A DNA stretch of 64,000 nt, taken from the NCBI GenBank assembly GCA_023451735.1, contig JAEXYH010000030.1:1-64000 (forward strand). The letters are read 5' to 3'. Below are positions 24,792-33,631 of this stretch, piece after piece. Each line of letters begins with the position of its first letter. The first letter of the stretch is position 1. The notes beneath the pieces are model-generated. The model did no database searches, had not been told where the DNA came from, and worked only from the letters and a program-made list of their open reading frames with translations. Position numbers and translations under genes: made by a program. This DNA is from Pseudomonadota bacterium (lineage in GTDB: Bacteria > Pseudomonadota > Alphaproteobacteria > Rhizobiales > Rhizobiaceae).

Positions 24792-25199
24792 TCACTCAAG
24801 CCCGACCTGCTGTTTGAAACTGGAAAGGCACCAGAAATCCGACCAGTGGCGGATACGGCCTTTCTCGAAAGTTACGACCGCAGCGGCGCGGAGGGAAAAC
24901 CGCCTGCCGGTCGCCGGATAGTCGAAAAAACCGCCGGCCTGGGTCGCGCTCATGATCCATTCGGCACCACCGCGATGCTGGTCTGCCACGATGGAAACTA
25001 TCGTCATCGTGAAGTCGGGCATGGCTGCCCAGGTTTCAAGCCAGAATTTCTTCATTTCCGAATGTCCCCGCGCGACCGCGTCGAACGGCACGTCCTCAAA
25101 CATGCCGTCGCTCAGAAAAAGCGCGGCCAGCCGGTCGGCGTCGTGGCTGGACTGAAACTCCGCGGCCCGTTCAATCAGACCGATATGCTCTGCCGTCAT
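24792..25199 (-). CDS. SnoaL-like / NTF2-fold protein
   Basis: A 135-residue protein with a SnoaL-like (NTF2 superfamily) cone fold pattern: IERAAEFQSSHDADRLAALF, LSDGMFEDVPFDAVARGHSE, MKKFWLETWAAMPDFTMTIV, AEWIMSATQAGGFFDYPATG and GRIRHWSDFWCLSSFKQQVG. Such proteins are small isomerases, cyclases, dehydratases or ligand binders acting on polyketide-like or steroid-like molecules. The ATG at 25199 has AAGGGG 6 bases upstream; a start at 25229 was rejected. It is the last of a three-gene minus-strand group with the ankyrin and alpha/beta hydrolase genes, suggesting a shared small-molecule substrate. Confidence 0.8.
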   Translation of the reverse strand: MTAEHIGLIERAAEFQSSHDADRLAALFLSDGMFEDVPFDAVARGHSEMKKFWLETWAAMPDFTMTIVSIVADQHRGGAEWIMSATQAGGFFDYPATGRRFSLRAAAVVTFEKGRIRHWSDFWCLSSFKQQVGLE

Positions 25200-25247
25200 G
25201 TCATTCCCCTTGGGGTTTCGAAAAGGCAATCGCCGACGGTTTGCTGA

Positions 25248-26252
25248 TCAGCTCGTCTCGGCTTCATCGAGAAAGCTGGCAATATCGTCATACCCATAGA
25301 GTAGCGCCAATTGCCGCGGCGTCAGGCCAGTGTGGGTCTGCAGGTCGAGGCGCGCGCCGGCCTTGGCGAGCGCTCGCGCAGCCTCCAGATGGCCGTGCCA
25401 GACTGCATCATGGAGTGCCGTCAATCCGTTATAAGGGCCTTGTGCGTCGAGTTCAGCAAGCGGAACACGGTCAGTCTCCGTCAGAAGCGCTTCGATCATT
25501 CGAGAATCTCCGAAGAAAGCCGCTTCATGCAGCGGTGTTCCTCGCATCAGTCCGATGACCCGGCGCGGATCCGCGCCGGATGAAAGCAGAAGGCGGACAA
25601 TGTCGCCGTGCCCTTCCCTCACTGCGATGCCGAGCGGCGTGTAGCCGTCTTCGACGCTGCCGGCAATCGGCAGTCTCTCGTTGACGTTGGCGCCATAGGC
25701 TATCAGTGTCTCCACCGCGGTACGATCGCCTGACTTTGCCGCTGCTACCAGCGTCGCCCCCTGGACGTGCTCAGCAACGATTGCAATCCTTTCCTCGATC
25801 AGTCTGGCAATCTCGTGCAGCTTGTCATCCTGCGCCAGTTGCAGCGCCGTCTGTTGCCAATGGTTGGTGATCTTTGTCCTGGCACCGCGGTCCAGAAGCA
25901 GCCTCACAGCGTCTTGCTGCTTATGCAGGACCGCGTCCATCAGCGCCGTATTGCCCAGAACAGGCGACTGCTGGTCGATGAAGGCGCCAGCCTCGAGCAG
26001 GAGTAAAATGACATCGGCATTGCCGGATTGCGCAGCCTTGTGAAGCGCGGTCGCCCCCATGCTCGGTTCAAGCGCCAGCACGTCGGCGCCTGCCGATAGA
26101 AGCAGATTGACCATCTGTGCCTGCCCGAGCCCGGCAGCCACCATCAATGGCGCTAGTCCGTCCGCGCCACGACAGTTGACATCTGCATTCGAGCGAAGTG
26201 CATCGGTTGCAAGTGCAAGGTCTCCAGAGCGGATAGCGACGTCCAGGGCCAT
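25248..26252 (-). CDS. Ankyrin repeat protein
   Basis: A 334-residue protein made almost wholly of ankyrin repeats, about nine of them. Clear examples are GLAPLMVAAGLGQAQMVNLL, GATALHKAAQSGNADVILLL, LGNTALMDAVLHKQQDAVRL, GYTPLGIAVREGHGDIVRLL, and GLTALHDAVWHGHLEAARAL with a final HTGLTPRQLALLYGYDDIA. There is no signal peptide or enzymatic domain, so it is probably a cytoplasmic protein-binding scaffold. It begins one base after the stop of the upstream alpha/beta hydrolase gene and must be co-transcribed with it. The partner is unknown, but the hydrolase is an obvious candidate. Confidence 0.9.
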   Translation of the reverse strand: MALDVAIRSGDLALATDALRSNADVNCRGADGLAPLMVAAGLGQAQMVNLLLSAGADVLALEPSMGATALHKAAQSGNADVILLLLEAGAFIDQQSPVLGNTALMDAVLHKQQDAVRLLLDRGARTKITNHWQQTALQLAQDDKLHEIARLIEERIAIVAEHVQGATLVAAAKSGDRTAVETLIAYGANVNERLPIAGSVEDGYTPLGIAVREGHGDIVRLLLSSGADPRRVIGLMRGTPLHEAAFFGDSRMIEALLTETDRVPLAELDAQGPYNGLTALHDAVWHGHLEAARALAKAGARLDLQTHTGLTPRQLALLYGYDDIASFLDEAETS

Positions 26253-26253
26253 C

Positions 26254-27252
26254 TTAACGCTCCTTTGGAAACTGTGCGGTCAAAAATTTGACCAGTTCCG
26301 TATTGATCTGGTCGCTTGCCTCATGCTGCAACCAGTGCCCTGCATCATTTACCCTGATGATATCGGTAAGGCCGGGCTGCACGGCCTTGAAATCCTCAAA
26401 TTTCGGAGCGTCGCCGTGAAAGAATTGGCAGAGCCCGTCCTTTGCACCCCACAGGTAAAGGCTCGGCTGTCGGATCACGGCATTCTTGAAGGCCACCATG
26501 ATCTCGAACGTTTGCTGCACCGCGCGGTAGTAGTTCAGGCCAGTGTCGAAGCCGGTCCGATCGAATGCGTGGATCGTTCGGTCCACATAGCCCGGATCGG
26601 CCCAGTCTGGAAGCGGAACAGGTGATGGCCGCAACATATGCCGGGCAGGATCTACCGGATCCCAACAAGTGCCGGGAGGTGGGCTTTTCGAGAGCCAGTA
26701 GAGTATGCTCGGTATGCTATCATGTGCAGGCAAAAACCGCTTTGCCGTGCCGGATTCCCCGAACGCGAGAGCATAGTAACGCTCGCCGAGGCCGCGCTCT
26801 TTGAGGTCATCGTTGAGGCTGGCTTCGCCGCGCGGCGCATAGGGTATGCTCAAACTGACCAGTGCATGAAACCGGTCAGGGCGCATCAGCATGGCACGCT
26901 GCGCGTGATCGGCACCCCAGTCGTGACCGACCATTGCCGCTCTCTCAATCCCGAGTGCATCCAGAACCCCAACGAAATCTCCCACAATGTAGGGTGACGT
27001 GTAGAGATGGACATCGGTTGGAGCGTAGCTTGCACCGAAGCCTCGCATGTCGATCGCAATTGCCCGATATCCCGCTGACGCGACGGCCTGCATCTGGCTC
27101 CGCCAGGTTTCCGCAGTATCCGGGAAGCCATGGGCAAATAACACGGCCGGACCCTGCCCCTGCTCAAGGACCCGGAAGACCTCGCCGTTGACTTTGAGCT
27201 TCCGGTCGACCAGCGGCCGTTGACCAATGGGACGCGTGAGGTCTGCTGACAT
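26254..27252 (-). CDS. Alpha/beta hydrolase, epoxide hydrolase type
   Basis: A 332-residue hydrolase: AVLFAHGFPDTAETWRSQM carries the HGxP oxyanion motif, AMVGHDWGADHAQRAMLM the Asp nucleophile, and VNDAGHWLQHEASDQIN the catalytic His. LYLWGAKDGLCQFF probably has the acid. Cap-domain tyrosines near ERYYALAFGE and LNYYRAVQQTFE fit soluble epoxide hydrolases. The ATG at 27252 has AGGAAGG 7 bases upstream and is preferred over 27300. It is the first gene of the group hydrolase - ankyrin - SnoaL-like. Confidence 0.85.
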   Translation of the reverse strand: MSADLTRPIGQRPLVDRKLKVNGEVFRVLEQGQGPAVLFAHGFPDTAETWRSQMQAVASAGYRAIAIDMRGFGASYAPTDVHLYTSPYIVGDFVGVLDALGIERAAMVGHDWGADHAQRAMLMRPDRFHALVSLSIPYAPRGEASLNDDLKERGLGERYYALAFGESGTAKRFLPAHDSIPSILYWLSKSPPPGTCWDPVDPARHMLRPSPVPLPDWADPGYVDRTIHAFDRTGFDTGLNYYRAVQQTFEIMVAFKNAVIRQPSLYLWGAKDGLCQFFHGDAPKFEDFKAVQPGLTDIIRVNDAGHWLQHEASDQINTELVKFLTAQFPKER

Positions 27253-27695
27253 CAAATTGCCTTCCTGCAAAAGGTGGTCGGTCCTCCGTTGACTGTTCAC
27301 GGTACGGGTGATTGCTCCGACGCTTGAAAACTATCTCTTGGCAAAATGCCAAAACCTGCGTGTCGACCTACTCATTTTGTTTCAATCATCGGATGAACTC
27401 ATCGGGCAGTGGCTAGGTTTCATCGAAAGTGGCGTGGCAATGCCTTGATCCTTGCGCCACCGGCAGATTCCGCAACTTCTCCAGAACCAATCTACCGCGC
27501 CTGGATCGGCTCTGATGGTCATTGTATTGTGCCCGTTGCGACGTGGCGGGGTTTACGGTTTATCGCACCCATGCCTCTCAATAATTGCGGGAGTGCATCG
27601 AAATTGTCCTGTCACTCGCGCAAGCACGGACCACCAATCGCAAAGTCAAAATCGCGGCACATGCCTTGACCAACGCGGCATGCGCGAACATCTCT
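27253..27695. other. Intergenic region between two hydrolase genes
   Basis: About 440 bases with only short unconvincing frames on both strands. It should contain the promoter of the hydrolase-ankyrin-SnoaL group; nothing specific seen. Confidence 0.4.
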
Positions 27696-28871
27696 CTATA
27701 TCTCTCCGTGCTGTGCGCGCAGCGGACGGACGAATGATCGGATATCGCGCACAATAAGTTGAGGCTCCTCGGCCGCCGCAAAATGTCCGCCGCTCGGGAA
27801 CACCGTCCATTGTCGCAAGTCGCAATGCTGTTCGGCTACACTGCGCGGCCTGTGAAAGAGGTCTTTCGGCATGACGGCAAAGGCAGTGGGCACGCCGATC
27901 TCCGGCTTTTCCTGGTTCGCAAGCGGCATCCCGTCTGAGAAGCAAGACGCGTGACAGAACAGCTGGGAGCCTACGAAACTGTTGGTGAACCAGTAAAGGC
28001 TCAGGTAGGTCAGCAGCGTATCCCTGTCAAACTTCGTTTCGACATCTCCACGACAGTCGCTCCAGGCTCGGCGGCGGAGCAGGATCCACGCGGCTTGTCC
28101 GACCGGGCTGTCATGGAGAGCCCAAGCAAGCGTCTGGGGATCACGCGCGTTGATCAGGGCATGTGCGAGCCCGGCCGGATCGCTGCCCTGATCTTTCGCC
28201 ATCGCCTGTTCTTCGGGTGTAAACTGTTCGGGCAAACCCTCATCGAACGGCACGCCTGGAAGGATCGGAAAGCTCAAATGGCATCCGATAATCGCCTCGG
28301 GATGTGCATGTCCAAGCCAGGCGCTGACGAAGGCGCCTGCATCGCCACCATGTGTCACGAAACGGTCGTAACCAAGTTCTCGCATCAGCTTAACCCAGAG
28401 TTCCGCTGTCTCGATGTAACCGATATCTCTGCGGTCGACCGGCCCAGAAAATGTAAATCCGGGAAGCGAAGGAACGACAACGTCAAAAGCGTCCTCGGCG
28501 CTGCCGCCATGTGCGGCAGGATCGGCCAATGGCAGAATAACATCCTTGAAATCCCAGAAAGTCCATGGCCATCCGTGGTTGAGAATAACTGCAGTGGGAT
28601 TTGGGCCTCGCCCGCGCACGTGAATGAAATGTATCGGCACGCCATCGATCTCGACCCGAAATTGGGGAAACTCGTTGATCTTTTCCTCTTGTGCACGCCA
28701 GTCAAACCCTTCCTGCCAATAGTCGGTGAGTTCCCGCAGGTATCGCCCGCTTACCCCGCATGACCAGTCATCGTTTTGAAGCTCGGCCGCCCAGCAGGTA
28801 TTTGCTATCCGCCGACGAAGGGCGTCGATTTCGCTTTGGGGCACATCGACGCGAAATGGCACAATTTCCAT
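27696..28871 (-). CDS. Epoxide hydrolase with EHN N-terminal domain
   Basis: A 391-residue epoxide hydrolase of the microsomal (EPHX1-like) type. The N-terminal EHN domain spans about residues 1-110 (PFRVDVPQSEIDALRRRIAN, RYLRELTDYWQEGFDWRAQE, FPQFRVEIDGVPIHFIHVRG). The alpha/beta hydrolase core follows, with NHGWPWTFWDFKDVILPL, VPSLPGFTFSG, and the Asp nucleophile in FVTHGGDAGAFVSAWLG. The catalytic His is in VFPSGGHFAAAEEPQLI. It would open epoxides to diols in the cytoplasm. It is transcribed divergently from the AraC-type regulator at 29115 across 243 bases, so that regulator may control it. Confidence 0.9.
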   Translation of the reverse strand: MEIVPFRVDVPQSEIDALRRRIANTCWAAELQNDDWSCGVSGRYLRELTDYWQEGFDWRAQEEKINEFPQFRVEIDGVPIHFIHVRGRGPNPTAVILNHGWPWTFWDFKDVILPLADPAAHGGSAEDAFDVVVPSLPGFTFSGPVDRRDIGYIETAELWVKLMRELGYDRFVTHGGDAGAFVSAWLGHAHPEAIIGCHLSFPILPGVPFDEGLPEQFTPEEQAMAKDQGSDPAGLAHALINARDPQTLAWALHDSPVGQAAWILLRRRAWSDCRGDVETKFDRDTLLTYLSLYWFTNSFVGSQLFCHASCFSDGMPLANQEKPEIGVPTAFAVMPKDLFHRPRSVAEQHCDLRQWTVFPSGGHFAAAEEPQLIVRDIRSFVRPLRAQHGEI

Positions 28872-29114
28872 GGATCATCCTTGAGTTCATGGCGGGATCA
28901 TTTCGGCCGAGGCCCAAGACGTCGTGCCTAGTATCGACGGTACACCGGTGCGGTTGCACCGCATAATCCTGCCGTGCCGATTTTCTATCCGAACGCGCCA
29001 AACGGAGTGTTCGCTCGCTCTTGCCAGAATTCGGGCCATGATTGCATTCTACCGGTCAGGGTGCAGAATGCAGACACCGGTTATGAATGCGAAACCTATC
29101 AGTTAGGGCAGTAA

Positions 29115-30101
29115 TTGCAGTCCGATACGCTCAGTACCAATTGGCCGACCCTCGTGAAAGATCTTGGCATCGACTTAGAAAACCTTCTCGCTCGGGCGGA
29201 GCTACCTCAGGATATTTTCCAACGCCCGGCAATCGAGCTTGGTCGTGCGGACTATTTCCGATTTTGGGATTGCGTTGAAGCGATGACAAGCGGTCCGCCG
29301 CTTCCCATTCGGCTCTGCGAACTTGCCCGAAGCGAAGCTTTCCCTCCTCCGCTTCTCGCGGCACTCTGCAGTCCCAACCTTCTGGTAGCCATGCGCAGAA
29401 TCGTTCACTTCCAGCGCCTGATCAGTCCAGTCGAGATATCGCTCATTGAAGATCCGGACCGCATCCATGTTCAGATCGCCTGGCCCTCCAAGATACAGCC
29501 GCCTCCAACTCTGATACTGACGGACCTCCTGTTTTACGTGATGTTCGCGAGAACCGGGACGCGCGAGCATGTGAGTCCCATAGCCATTACCGCAACAACC
29601 CTTCCCATCGATGTCGCACCCTATGAAGATTATCTCAAAACATGGCTGACGACTGGCCCTTCACATCGCATCACCTTTAGCAGAGACGATTGTGTCCGAC
29701 CGTTTCTCACATCGAATGAACGCCTCTGGGAAGCATTGCAGCCGGAACTTACTGAGCGTTTGGCACTGCTTGATGAGATCGGCGACATCACAAAGCTGGT
29801 TCGGCGGACGATCATTGACGTACTTCCGGGCGGCAAGCTCTCGTTTCAGGAGATTTGCCGCAGACTGGGCATGAGCAGGAGAACACTCCAACGCCGACTT
29901 GCGGCCGAAGGCACACGCTTCAACGCACTTTTGAACGCCACCAGAATAGAGCTCGCCCACCAATATCTGTCGGAAACCGAGATGACGCCGATCGAGATTT
30001 CTGCTCTGCTTGGCTTCAACGAGCCGAATTCCTTTTACCGTGTCTTCCGCGCCCGGACAGGGACGAGCCCCAAACGCTTTCGGAGCGAAAACCGGTCCTA
30101 A
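29115..30101 (+). CDS. AraC family transcriptional regulator
   Basis: A regulator of up to 328 residues with an N-terminal arabinose-binding-like domain (LENLLARAELPQDIFQRPAI, ELGRADYFRFWDCVEAMTSG, PLPIRLCELARSEAFPPPLL) and a C-terminal double HTH (SFQEICRRLGMSRRTLQRRL, then FNALLNATRIELAHQYLSET, IEISALLGFNEPNSFYRVFR). This architecture is typical of the OruR/ArgR-like AraC subgroup. The frame's only upstream start is a TTG at 29115 directly after a TAA; a later GTG near 29154 is an alternative. It is divergent from the EHN epoxide hydrolase gene, the likely target. Confidence 0.85.
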   Translation: MQSDTLSTNWPTLVKDLGIDLENLLARAELPQDIFQRPAIELGRADYFRFWDCVEAMTSGPPLPIRLCELARSEAFPPPLLAALCSPNLLVAMRRIVHFQRLISPVEISLIEDPDRIHVQIAWPSKIQPPPTLILTDLLFYVMFARTGTREHVSPIAITATTLPIDVAPYEDYLKTWLTTGPSHRITFSRDDCVRPFLTSNERLWEALQPELTERLALLDEIGDITKLVRRTIIDVLPGGKLSFQEICRRLGMSRRTLQRRLAAEGTRFNALLNATRIELAHQYLSETEMTPIEISALLGFNEPNSFYRVFRARTGTSPKRFRSENRS

Positions 30102-30214
30102 GAGGCGCTTTCCGCACGGGCGAAGTGTCCGTTTCCAACGCATCTATCGGCGGAATCGGGACCGGCGATAAAACGCCCTTCATCTCAACCGCGTCTGTGC
30201 AGCGAGGTGCCGCA

Positions 30215-30918
30215 CTACCAGTCGAGACGATTGTCGCGGTAGTCGAGATAGAGGTTTTCGCCCGAGCCCATATGCTTTTCGACGACATCCGCGACCCCGC
30301 GGACGCTTGGTTCGAGCTCGATTTCAGCGTCGACCGTGCCATTGAGCGTTCCCATTGCGGTCTCACCCAACCCGGGTGGACGGACAACACGGTAAGCCCA
30401 CTCTCCCGGTTTTCGGCATAGATTCCACGAGCCAGCATGTTGGACGCCGCCTTGCTCGCCCGGTAGAGCTCAAGTCCCCCCTCGACATTGATGGCAATGC
30501 TCCCCCGATGAGAGGACATGAAGGCCAGTGTACCCCTGAGTACCAGCTTCCCCAGGAGATGACGGGCAAGCCTTATCGGTCCGAACGTGTTGGTCAGCAT
30601 AATCTCGCCAAATTCCTCGCAGTTTGCCTCAAGCACACTTTGATGCTGCGCTCCCCAGATGCCGGCATTCATGAAGATCACATCGAAACGGCGGTTTCCA
30701 AGCGATGCGAGAAATGGTGCGATCTGGCCGGCATCCGTGACGTCGATCATGGTGATCGCGAGGCGATCCGGGTCGGCTTCGCCGACCCGACGAAGATCGT
30801 CGGTGTTGGCGCCGGACCTCGCCGTCCCGACGACAGTCCAGCCACGATCGAAGAACTGCCGTGCAAGGCCGAGGCCCAGGCCGCGCTCGGCGGCCACGAT
30901 GAGGATGGATTTTGTCAT
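30215..30918 (-). pseudogene. SDR family oxidoreductase with a one-base frameshift near its C-terminus
   Basis: A short-chain dehydrogenase/reductase of about 234 residues if repaired. The first ~186 residues read normally (ILIVAAERGLGLGLARQFFD, DVIFMNAGIWGAQHQ, YRASKAASNMLARG, VLSVHPGWVR). Then the frame shifts: the continuing frame gives a Ser/Arg-rich, non-family tail of 114 residues, while the neighbouring frame gives AMGTLNGTVDAEIELEPSVR and LYLDYRDNRLDW followed by a stop at 30215-30217, the expected ending. Adding one A at about 30,361 (GTGAGA/CCGCA to VRTAMG) restores it. As with the HpaB-like gene this is either a sequencing error or recent decay. It is third in a row of three SDR genes. 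Confidence 0.8.
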
Positions 30919-30936
30919 TGACGGTTTCCTTTATAA

Positions 30937-31692
30937 TCAGATCGCCGTGTAGCCGCCATCGGCCACCACCAGTGCTCCGGTCATGAAGGAGGAAGCCGGA
31001 GATGCAAGAAAGGCGATGACTTCGGCGATTTCGTTCGGCTGGGCGACCCGGCCTATCGGATGGACATTGCCGTAGCTGGCCAGTGTGCCTCTGCTGTCAT
31101 CAACGATGCCGTCAAGGATATCGGTCTCGACGACGCCGGGCGCGACAGCATTGGCGCGAATTCCGGTAGCGCCATATTCGACGGCAATGACCTTGGTAAG
31201 CTGAGCGATCGCGCCCTTGGAGGCGGCATAGACTGCCGTATCCTTCATTCCGACGCAGGATACGATCGACGCGACATTGACAATTGCGCCGCTCCTCTGA
31301 CCGATCATCACTTTGATTGCTTCCCGCGAGTGCAGAAAATTGCCGCGGGCGTTAACGGTCATGATCTCGTCCCAGTCGGCAACGCTCATGTCGATCAATG
31401 GCCTGTTCATAGTGCGGCCGGCATTGTTGACGAGAATGTCGACCGCGCCGAAACGCTCGACTGCCAGCGCGATCGTGTACGCCGCCGTCGCTTCGTCGGC
31501 GACATTGCCGCAAATGGTTGCTATGTCGGCTGCGGCAAGCTCAGCCACTGAGGGATCGAGGTCGCTTGCGACGATGCGGGCACCCCGTTCCCTTAGCAGA
31601 TTCACGGTTGCAAGACCGATCCCGCGGGCCGCGCCGGTCACGACGACGACCTTTCCGGACAAATTCAAGCTCTCACTTCTGATCAACGTCAT
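30937..31692 (-). CDS. SDR family oxidoreductase, FabG-like
   Basis: A 251-residue classical SDR: KVVVVTGAARGIGLATVNLL (Rossmann TGxxxGIG), LVNNAGRTMNRPL (NNAG), IVNVASIVS with the active-site Ser, VYAASKGAIAQLTKV with YxxxK, and APGVVETDILDGIVDD. It ends with AFLASPASSFMTGALVVADG, which is typical of the FabG-like group. It should reduce or oxidise a carbonyl/alcohol with NAD(P)H. The ATG at 31692 has GGAGGAGGG just upstream and overlaps the stop of the preceding SDR gene by an ATGA, indicating translational coupling. Confidence 0.9.
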   Translation of the reverse strand: MTLIRSESLNLSGKVVVVTGAARGIGLATVNLLRERGARIVASDLDPSVAELAAADIATICGNVADEATAAYTIALAVERFGAVDILVNNAGRTMNRPLIDMSVADWDEIMTVNARGNFLHSREAIKVMIGQRSGAIVNVASIVSCVGMKDTAVYAASKGAIAQLTKVIAVEYGATGIRANAVAPGVVETDILDGIVDDSRGTLASYGNVHPIGRVAQPNEIAEVIAFLASPASSFMTGALVVADGGYTAI

Positions 31693-32522
31693 TTGCCCTC
31701 CTCCGGAAAGTCGGTGCCGCGCGTGATCGCTTCCCATCTGTCGATCTCATCGACAACCTGATCAAGCTTGGTGCGGGCTCTCCGCAAGGCGTCGCTGCCG
31801 AGCAGCAGATGCAGGGGAGGATTTTCGGTACGGACCAAGGCCATGATCGCCCGGGCCGCACGCTCCGGATCGCCCGCCTGTCGCCCCGCCGCCGCGTCAA
31901 AAGCGGCGCTGCTCCGGCCGATTGTTTCGGCATAAGCAGCATCTGCCACGGCGCTCTTGCGGATGGAGTGAGACGAAAGGAAATCCGTCCTGAAGGCGCC
32001 CGGCGCGACGGCCGTCACGTTGATGCCAAGCGGTGCGATCTCGAGAGCCAAGGCGGCCGACATGCCTTCCAGCGCCGATTTTGCAGCCGAGTACATTGCC
32101 GACCCGGTCGACGGCGCGCGTCCGGCGATCGAGGTGATGTTAACGATGTGACCCCTCCCCTGCTTGCGAAGATGTGGCAGGGCCGCTTTGATGATGCGGA
32201 ATGGCGCGAAGACATCCACAGCAAACAGTTGCTCGACCTGCGCGTCGGTGGCAGTCTCCAGGGCGCCTAGAAGACCGTATCCGGCATTGTTGACGATGAC
32301 GTCGATCTGCCCGACGCGCTCGAATGCGTCGGCCACGGCAAGTTCGGCCCCGGCGCCGTCGGAGAGGTCGATGGTGAGGACATGCAATGTGCCCTTTGCA
32401 TGATCTAGATCGGGCTGTCCGGATCTGACGGTTCCGACGACGGTATCACCCTCGGCAAGCGCTGCCGCCGCCAGTGCCCGGCCCAATCCACGTGAGATCC
32501 CTGTGATAAACCAGGTTTTCAT
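31689..32522 (-). CDS. SDR family oxidoreductase
   Basis: A 277-residue SDR: TWFITGISRGLGRALAAAAL (TGxxxGLG), DVIVNNAGYGLLGALE, HIVNITSIAGRAPSTGSAMY with SAAKSALEG giving YxxxK, and VAPGAFRTDFLSSHSIRKS. The extended C-terminus (LLLGSDALRRARTKLDQVVD) is typical of the retinol-dehydrogenase-like SDR group that begins MKTWFITG. The ATG at 32522 was chosen over the frame start at 32654 for that reason. It is first in the three-SDR operon and divergent from the LysR gene at 32636, with a 19-bp palindrome between. Confidence 0.9.
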   Translation of the reverse strand: MKTWFITGISRGLGRALAAAALAEGDTVVGTVRSGQPDLDHAKGTLHVLTIDLSDGAGAELAVADAFERVGQIDVIVNNAGYGLLGALETATDAQVEQLFAVDVFAPFRIIKAALPHLRKQGRGHIVNITSIAGRAPSTGSAMYSAAKSALEGMSAALALEIAPLGINVTAVAPGAFRTDFLSSHSIRKSAVADAAYAETIGRSSAAFDAAAGRQAGDPERAARAIMALVRTENPPLHLLLGSDALRRARTKLDQVVDEIDRWEAITRGTDFPEEGK

Positions 32523-32599
32523 CTGCTGCTCCTTTGTCGTGATGGAACAGAGATGGCGCATTGGCTCAGGCTTTATAATACAGTAGAAAGATACAGCCG

Positions 32600-32618
32600 T
32601 TGTTAGCGCAGCTAACAA
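32600..32618. promoter_or_regulatory. Perfect 19-bp palindrome, probable LysR operator
   Basis: TTGTTAGC-GCA-GCTAACAA, with perfect 8-bp arms and a T-N11-A core, lies 18 bases upstream of the LysR start and about 78 bases upstream of the first SDR start. Its position suits autorepression of the regulator and control of the divergent SDR operon. Confidence 0.65.
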
Positions 32619-32635
32619 ATGATATCGAATTGGAC

Positions 32636-33565
32636 ATGAGCACGCTTCTCCCAAGCCAGGATTACAACCAGCTTCGCGCCTTCATTGCAGTGGCGGAGTG
32701 CCTCAGCTTCAGCCGAGCGGCCGAACAGCTCGGCGTGTCGCCATCGGCCCTCAGCCAGATGATCAGGAACCTCGAAGACGAAGTCGGCATGCGGCTGCTG
32801 CACCGCACGACGCGTAATGTCTCCCTAACAGAAATCGGTGAAAACCTGTTTCAACGTGTGCGGCCAGCTGCTCTTGAGCTGGGGCGCGCCGTGACGCAGG
32901 TCAGGCACGCCGGCGAAAGGCCCGCAGGAACCGTTCGTATCCACACGTTCAGATCCGCCGCCCAGAAGCATCTCGAGCCGATACTTGAGAATTTTGTTGA
33001 GCGGTATCCGGATATTGTCTTGGACATCACGCTGGACGATGAGGTCGTTGACATCGTTTCTGGTGGCTATGACGTTGCCCTGCGCATCGGCGAGGTTATC
33101 GAAAAGGATATGGTTGCGGTACGACTGGGACCGGAACTTCGCCAGATTGCGGTCGCAACGCCTGACTATCTTGACCGTTATGGTTTCCCTGATCATCCGC
33201 GTGATCTCGTCAACCATCGCTGCATACGCTGGCGCTGGCCCGGTCGCGCGACGCCCTATGCCTGGGAGTTCTTCGAGCAGAATGGATGGTTCAGCGTCAC
33301 TGTCGACGGTCCTCTGATCTTCAGCGACAAGGAGAGCGCGCTGAATGCCATATTGAAGGGCATCGGGATCGGTTTTCCGGTCGAGGACACGGTCTCGACA
33401 TACATTGCGGAAGGAAAGCTGGTCAGCATTCTCGACCAGTGGTCTGCACCGTTTCCCGGTCTCTTTCTCTGTTATCCGCAACAGCGCCAGATGGCGCCGG
33501 CGCTGCGTTCCTTCATCGATGCAGTCCGTGCGGGACCCGGGCGGCGATCGGACCAAGATCGCTAG
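32636..33565 (+). CDS. LysR family transcriptional regulator
   Basis: A 309-residue LysR-type regulator: the HTH is QLRAFIAVAECLSFSRAAEQ and LGVSPSALSQMIRNLEDEVG, MRLLHRTTRNVSLTEIGENL, followed by a substrate-binding domain with RYPDIVLDITLDDEVVDIVS, YDVALRIGEVIEKDMVAVRL and ILKGIGIGFPVEDTVSTYIA. The RTTRNVSLTE and GYDVALRIG blocks are those of regulators that commonly face SDR or reductase genes. The ATG at 32636 was chosen over TTG at 32600, because the latter would place the palindrome inside the coding region. It likely controls the divergent three-SDR operon. Confidence 0.9.
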   Translation: MSTLLPSQDYNQLRAFIAVAECLSFSRAAEQLGVSPSALSQMIRNLEDEVGMRLLHRTTRNVSLTEIGENLFQRVRPAALELGRAVTQVRHAGERPAGTVRIHTFRSAAQKHLEPILENFVERYPDIVLDITLDDEVVDIVSGGYDVALRIGEVIEKDMVAVRLGPELRQIAVATPDYLDRYGFPDHPRDLVNHRCIRWRWPGRATPYAWEFFEQNGWFSVTVDGPLIFSDKESALNAILKGIGIGFPVEDTVSTYIAEGKLVSILDQWSAPFPGLFLCYPQQRQMAPALRSFIDAVRAGPGRRSDQDR

Positions 33566-33631
33566 TCCGTACGGCTGTGCTGAGACACCCGATGTCTTCG
33601 GGCGCGCCCAAGCGTGTTTAGCCGGCCCAAT

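Noticed and set aside
24549..25247. Plus-strand frame of 232 residues
   Set aside because: Antisense to the SnoaL-like gene; composition rich in Arg/Pro and without recognisable motifs.
27951..28763. Plus-strand frame of 270 residues
   Set aside because: Shadow of the EHN epoxide hydrolase, which keeps its full catalytic machinery.
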